Below, piece after piece: positions 60,433-64,000 of a DNA stretch of 64,000 nucleotides. The notes below the pieces were generated by a model, which was not told the origin of the DNA, ran no database searches, and saw nothing but the letters and a program-made list of their open reading frames with translations. The stretch is taken from positions 682,001 to 746,000 of the forward strand of contig JBAOIG010000005.1 in NCBI GenBank assembly GCA_037045155.1. Reading direction: 5' to 3'. The stretch comes from Thermomicrobiales bacterium. GTDB lineage: Bacteria; Chloroflexota; Chloroflexia; Thermomicrobiales; CFX8. Numbering within the stretch: position 1 is the first letter of the stretch; each line of letters opens with the position of its first letter. Both the position numbers and the translations under genes were made by a program.

Positions 60433-61095
60433 ATGCGGATACTGGTTGTCGAGGACGAACAGCAGCTGGCCGGGATCATCGGTCAGGTGCTGGAACGCGA
60501 GCGCTACGATGTCGACCTGGCCTACGATGGCCTGACCGGCCTCGACCTGGCCCTCGGCGGCGGCTACGACGCGATCGTCCTCGACCGGATGCTGCCCGGC
60601 ATCGACGGGCTGGCGGTCTGCCACCAGCTCCGCGAAGCCGGAGTCGGCACGCCGGTCCTGATCCTCAGCGCCCGTCGCGACATGCCCGAGCGCGTCGAGG
60701 GACTGGATGCCGGCGCCGACGACTATCTCGGCAAGCCGTTTGGCTTCGCCGAGCTGCTGGCCCGCGTCCGCGCGCTGACCCGCCGGGTCGAACGGCCAGT
60801 CCTGCCGCCCGTCCTGCGCGCCGGCAAGGTCGCGCTCGACCCGCGCACCCATCAGGTCTTCTCCGGCGACGAGCCAGTCGAGCTGAGCCCGCGTGAGTAC
60901 GCGCTGCTCGAGCTGCTGCTGCGCAACACTGGCCACGTCCTCAGCCGCGACCAGATCCTCGAGCGCGTCTGGGGCTATGACGCCGAGCCGGAGCCGAACA
61001 TCGTCGACCTCTACATCCACTACCTGCGCAAGAAGCTCAACACCCGCTCCCTCATCCACACCGTCCGCGGCGCCGGCTATACGATTCGGGGATGA
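60433..61095 (+). CDS. OmpR-family response regulator
   Basis: 220 residues. Receiver: VVEDEQQLAGII, phosphoacceptor in IVLDRMLPGIDGL, lysine in YLGKPFGF. Winged helix (~125-218): LSPREYALLELLLRNTG, VDLYIHYLRKKLN and a late TVRGAGYTIRG. Paired with the histidine kinase at 61686, from which it is separated by the repeat array. The stop codon is formed within the GGGATGA repeat. Confidence 0.94.
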   Translation: MRILVVEDEQQLAGIIGQVLERERYDVDLAYDGLTGLDLALGGGYDAIVLDRMLPGIDGLAVCHQLREAGVGTPVLILSARRDMPERVEGLDAGADDYLGKPFGFAELLARVRALTRRVERPVLPPVLRAGKVALDPRTHQVFSGDEPVELSPREYALLELLLRNTGHVLSRDQILERVWGYDAEPEPNIVDLYIHYLRKKLNTRSLIHTVRGAGYTIRG

Positions 61096-61153
61096 GGGAT
61101 GAGGGATGAGGGATGAGGGACGGGGGACGGGGGACGAGGGACGGGGGTTGAGG

Positions 61154-61497
61154 GACGTCGATGGCTGCGTAGGGACAGGCCTGGGCCTGTCCGGCGCCCG
61201 CAGGCGCACGCCAGGGATTCACGTCCACTTGGGATGAGGGACGTCGATGGCTGCGTAGGGACAGGACCCGGCCTGTCCGGCGCCCGCAGGCGCACGCCAG
61301 GGTTGCACGTCCACTTGGGATGAGGGACGTCGATGGTTGCGTAGGGACAGGACCGGGCCTGTCCGGCGCCCGCGGGCGCACGCCAGGGTTGCACGTCCAT
61401 TTGGGATGAGGGACGCCGATGGCTGCGTAGGGACAGGACCCGGCCTGTCCGGCGCCCGCAGGCGCACGCCAGGGATTCACGTCCATTTGGGATGAGG
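61154..61497. repeat. Four tandem copies of an 86-bp minisatellite
   Basis: Units start at 61154, 61240, 61326 and 61412, exactly 86 bases apart. Each holds GGACAGG...CCTGTCC and GGCGCCCGCAGGCGC inverted repeats and ends TTGGGATGAGG. A further degenerate unit lies at ~61610-61660. The array fills most of the 590 bases between response regulator and kinase. Confidence 0.9.
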
Positions 61498-61685
61498 TGC
61501 CATGAACCTGTACGGACATAGCGCACGAACACAGTGTCCGGGTCGTAATGGAGTGTTGGCCGGGGCCGAGGGCGACGCGAGGGTGGCCGACGTGGCCCAG
61601 AGGGCGCCCCTCGGCAGACAGGCCCGGTCCTGTCCGATACGCAGGTATCGACGTCCCCGTCCGCCGTCCCCCGTCCCTTCGTCCC

Positions 61686-62951
61686 ATGTTTAGCCGTGTC
61701 GGGCGGCGTCTGGCGCTGCTGAATGCGTTGACCGTGATCGTCGTGATCGCGCTGGCCGGGACGGCGACGTTCGTGCTGATGCGACACAGCCTCGACGATG
61801 AGATCGACGGCGGGCTGAAGAGCCAGATTGAGGTGGTCCGCGATCACCCCGAGCGATGGGGGATTCCGAAGAAGGACGACGACGACAAGCACGCCCGCGA
61901 GGTCATCAGCTCTGGTGACACGCTCGTCTTTGTCGTCGACCGCAACGGGAAGATCGTCTCCAACCCCCGTGGCGTCGATCTCGCCGGCCTGCCGGTCGAG
62001 TCAGCCATCGAGAGCGCGCTCTCCGGCAGGAAGGACACCCGCGACGTGAGCGTAGACGGCGTACGTATGCGGGTAATGACGTACCCGCTGCGCGACGACG
62101 ACGAGGTGACCGGCGCGGTCCAGGCGGCGCGCAGTCTTAGTGAGCACGAGGCCGAGCTGGCGCTCTTACGCTGGATGACGCTGGCCGGCGTCGGGCTCGG
62201 CGCGTTGGTCGCCGTCCCGGCCGGCCTGCTGCTGGCCCGCCGGGCGATGCGCCCGATCGACGCCGCGTTCCAGCGCCAACGCGCGTTCGTCGCCGACGCC
62301 TCCCACGAGCTGCGCACCCCGCTCACCCTCGTTCGCGCCAACGCCGAGCTCGCGCTGCTCGATCCCGACCGCCCGGTCGCTGAATCCGCCTCGGCGCTGG
62401 AGAGCATCCTCGTCGAGGTCGATCGCACCGACCGGCTGGTCGACGATCTGCTGCTGCTGGCGCGTACGGACGCAGGGCAGCTGGCGCTCGATCTCGCCCC
62501 GGCCGACCTGGGCGCGGTCGCCGCCGAGGCTGCCGAGAGCATGCGACCCCTCTTCGATACACGGGGCGTCGCGCTGCGCGTCGTCCACGAGCCGGCCCCG
62601 CCGCTGCCGATCGACCGCGAGCGCATCCTCCAGCTCGCTCGCATCCTCCTCGATAACGCGCTGTCCCACACCCCGTCCGGCGGCGACGTCGAGCTGCGCG
62701 CCGGCCCGTCCGGCCGTGGCGCGACATTCACCATCCGCGACACCGGCGCTGGCATCGCCCCCGAGCACCTGCCGCGTGTCTTCGACCGCTTCTACCGCGC
62801 CGACCCGTCGCGCACCCGCGCCTCCGGCGGCGTCGGCCTCGGCCTCTCGATCGCCCGCGCCATCGCCGAAGCCCACGGCGGCCACATCTCCATCACCAGC
62901 ACCCCCGGCCAGGGAACGAGCGTTACCGTCGGGATGAGGGATGAGGGATGA
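61686..62951 (+). CDS. Sensor histidine kinase
   Basis: 421 residues from ATG at 61686. Two membrane helices (~10-32 and ~160-180) enclose a ~125-residue periplasmic sensor with a DDDDKH run (KKDDDDKHAREV). Then dimerisation/H-box FVADASHELRTPLTLV, N-box RILLDNALSH, G1 DTGAGIAP, G2 GGVGLGLSIARAIAEAHGG. It partners the response regulator. The final codons (GMRDEG) come from the downstream GGGATGA repeat. The acidic sensor loop resembles the metal-type tails of the first two genes. Confidence 0.93.
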   Translation: MFSRVGRRLALLNALTVIVVIALAGTATFVLMRHSLDDEIDGGLKSQIEVVRDHPERWGIPKKDDDDKHAREVISSGDTLVFVVDRNGKIVSNPRGVDLAGLPVESAIESALSGRKDTRDVSVDGVRMRVMTYPLRDDDEVTGAVQAARSLSEHEAELALLRWMTLAGVGLGALVAVPAGLLLARRAMRPIDAAFQRQRAFVADASHELRTPLTLVRANAELALLDPDRPVAESASALESILVEVDRTDRLVDDLLLLARTDAGQLALDLAPADLGAVAAEAAESMRPLFDTRGVALRVVHEPAPPLPIDRERILQLARILLDNALSHTPSGGDVELRAGPSGRGATFTIRDTGAGIAPEHLPRVFDRFYRADPSRTRASGGVGLGLSIARAIAEAHGGHISITSTPGQGTSVTVGMRDEG

Positions 62952-63002
62952 GGGATGAGGGATGAGGGATGAGGGATGAGGGACGGGGGACGGGGGATGG
63001 GG

Positions 63003-63213
63003 GACGCCGATATCTGCGTAGGGACAGGCCTGGGCCTGTCCGGCGCCCGCAGGCGCACGCCCATTCGGGACGAGGGACGGGGGACGAGGACGCCGATACC
63101 TGCGTAGGGACAGGCCTGGGCCTGTCCGGCGCCCGCAGGCGCACGCCCACTCGGGACGAGGGACGAGGGACGAGGACGCCGATATCTGCGTAGGGACAGG
63201 CCCGGGCCTGTCC
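63003..63213. repeat. Second array of the 86-bp minisatellite
   Basis: Unit starts at 63003, 63089 and 63175 (period 86), the third cut after GGGCCTGTCC. Same core as the first array, with ATATCTGCG in place of ATGGCTGCG. Preceded by GGGATGA heptamer repeats from the kinase stop. Confidence 0.9.
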
Positions 63214-63220
63214 ACCGATG

Positions 63221-63574
63221 ATCCTCCGGCCCATGTCCCCGGCCCTCCCCGCGCGGATCGTGGATTCGCTGAGCCGGACACAATTGCGCTCCAACGCAAC
63301 CGCTTTGCTCTTCCCATCTCCCGTCGTCCCCGGGGGAGGAACAGGGGAAGGGGTTGCTCCACCTCGATTGTCGCGCCAGCAACTGGCGTCGATCGGCCAG
63401 CCACCCGCCGATTTGGCGTAGCGGGAACGATCCTGCTATGGTTTCGGCCGGCCTGGAGTTCGATTGCGACGCGGGGCAGTCTCTGACGTGTCTGGCGAGG
63501 AGCAATCGAATCGACAGAGATAGGCGTGAAGGGCGTTCCGACCGGATCGGCTAACGATCCCGAGAAATCACGTA
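63221..63574. other. Intergenic region with no recognised feature
   Basis: No convincing coding frame on either strand; sequence is ordinary GC-rich. It precedes a candidate promoter at 63575 and the tandem hairpin modules. Confidence 0.4.
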
Positions 63575-63603
63575 TTGCGTTCTCTGTTGCCGCGTGCTAC
63601 GAT
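63575..63603 (+). promoter_or_regulatory. Candidate promoter before tandem RNA-like modules
   Basis: TTGCGT (63575) and TACGAT (63598) with 17-base spacing, about 60 bases ahead of the first module. Confidence 0.45.
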
Positions 63604-63665
63604 GCACGCAGACTAGACCAGAAAGCACGTTCGGCATGGCGCTAACGCCAGGTTGACGGGCAGAA

Positions 63666-63770
63666 ACAATCGAATATGGACGCGATGACACGCCGACCCT
63701 GAACCGGGCACCTTGGGTGGCGAAGAGCGAGTGGTGCGACCGGCCATGACGATCCATGGCCGGTCGTTTC
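63666..63770 (+). ncRNA. Structured module 1, possible RNA element with terminator hairpin
   Basis: Starts ACAATCGAATATGGACGCG. Internal pairing CGCCgACCC with GGGTGGCG, and GCACC with GGTGC (pseudoknot-like). It ends in CGACCGGCCATG and its exact complement CATGGCCGGTCG, then TTTCTGTTT, an intrinsic terminator. No known riboswitch class recognised. Confidence 0.55.
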
Positions 63771-63831
63771 TGTTTCTAGCGCCGAGTAATCGGCTACGTT
63801 GATCGGTCGGCCGCCCCGGTGGGCGGCGGGG

Positions 63832-63936
63832 ACAATCGAATATGGACGCGATGACACGCCGACCCTGAACCGGGCACCTTGGGTGGCGAAGAGCGAGTGG
63901 TGCGACCGGCCATGACGATTCCATGGCCGGTCGTTT
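63832..63936 (+). ncRNA. Structured module 2, near-identical copy of module 1
   Basis: Repeats module 1 with essentially one added base in the terminal loop, 166 bases downstream. The two are separated by a short different spacer that has its own small hairpins. Ends GGTCGTTTGTTTTCCC. Confidence 0.55.
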
Positions 63937-64000
63937 GTTTTCCCCCGGGGGCCGGGGATCTCGCATCGGTCGGGGATGGCCCGGCTGGATGCGGGGCGTG

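Noticed and set aside
61154..63213. CRISPR array
   Set aside because: Repeats are directly tandem with 86-bp period and no unique spacers; no cas genes.
63666..63936. Mini-ykkC (guanidine-II) or other known riboswitch
   Set aside because: The terminal loop reads ACGA in one copy, but the stem is much longer than in mini-ykkC and the second copy has a different loop. The rest does not fit other classes I know.

Overview
The window is high-GC, gene-dense bacterial DNA with short spacers and little mobile DNA. Several features together point to the phylum Chloroflexota, most likely a Thermomicrobia/Sphaerobacter-like lineage: a CysM-Mec-CysO-MoeZ type cysteine locus, a LysX-type lysine enzyme behind a T-box leader, a replication-type protein carrying DnaD-like and DnaA-N-like regions, and many extragenic palindromes. 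The lineage is inferred from gene content and was not tested. No rRNA, tRNA, transposase, phage gene or CRISPR array was recognised.

Layout. 0.2-7.6 kb: a membrane flippase-like protein, a calcineurin-like phosphatase, an ECF sigma factor, a DHA2 drug exporter with a nearby perfect palindrome and a possible TetR remnant, an MntA/HepT toxin-antitoxin pair, a HAD phosphatase and a DinB-fold protein. 8-11.1 kb: cysM, a JAMM peptidase, and a ubiquitin-like protein fused in frame to a MoeZ-type E1/rhodanese that a frameshift interrupts. 11.2-14.1 kb: a restriction-modification operon (m5C methyltransferase, GIY-YIG nuclease, Vsr, a 53-residue protein and a restriction-associated fragment). 14.2-15.8 kb: lysX, a T-box with promoter, and a 49-residue membrane protein. 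15.9-26 kb: metabolic and regulatory singletons (FAD oxidase, TRIC channel, cupin, RIO kinase, amidohydrolase, DinB, winged-helix protein, amidase, response regulator). 26.5-30.2 kb: two uncharacterised genes and the DnaD/DnaA-N-like protein, preceded by a cluster of GTCAC motifs. 31.8-35.5 kb: a sulfane-sulfur operon (CsoR/CstR-type repressor with operator, persulfide dioxygenase-rhodanese, DUF302, tiny membrane protein, rhodanese). 35.7-49.3 kb: a secreted beta-lactamase-fold protein with Cys at the nucleophile position, DinB, rsgA, dedA, an unknown gene pair, hemA-hemL, and a MarR regulator with two MFS exporters. 49.6-57.4 kb: an F420-type oxidoreductase, a zinc-type ArsR with a P-type ATPase, an FNT channel, a nitrilase, an RraA-like protein, a creatininase-like protein and a cold-shock protein. 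57.8-63 kb: a locus of two charged-tail membrane proteins, ApbE, a haem-type transmembrane reductase and a two-component system.

Three families of extragenic repeats run through the window: TGTCATTC...GAATGACA palindromes (one lies inside apbE, in frame), CTCTCCCAA/TTGGGAGAG hairpins, and an 86-bp minisatellite forming arrays on both sides of the histidine kinase. GAACN4GTTC sites, the core of the LexA box of Gram-positive bacteria, lie at the promoters of two DinB-fold genes and one orphan gene. The right end holds two near-identical ~105-bp modules, each ending in a strong hairpin.
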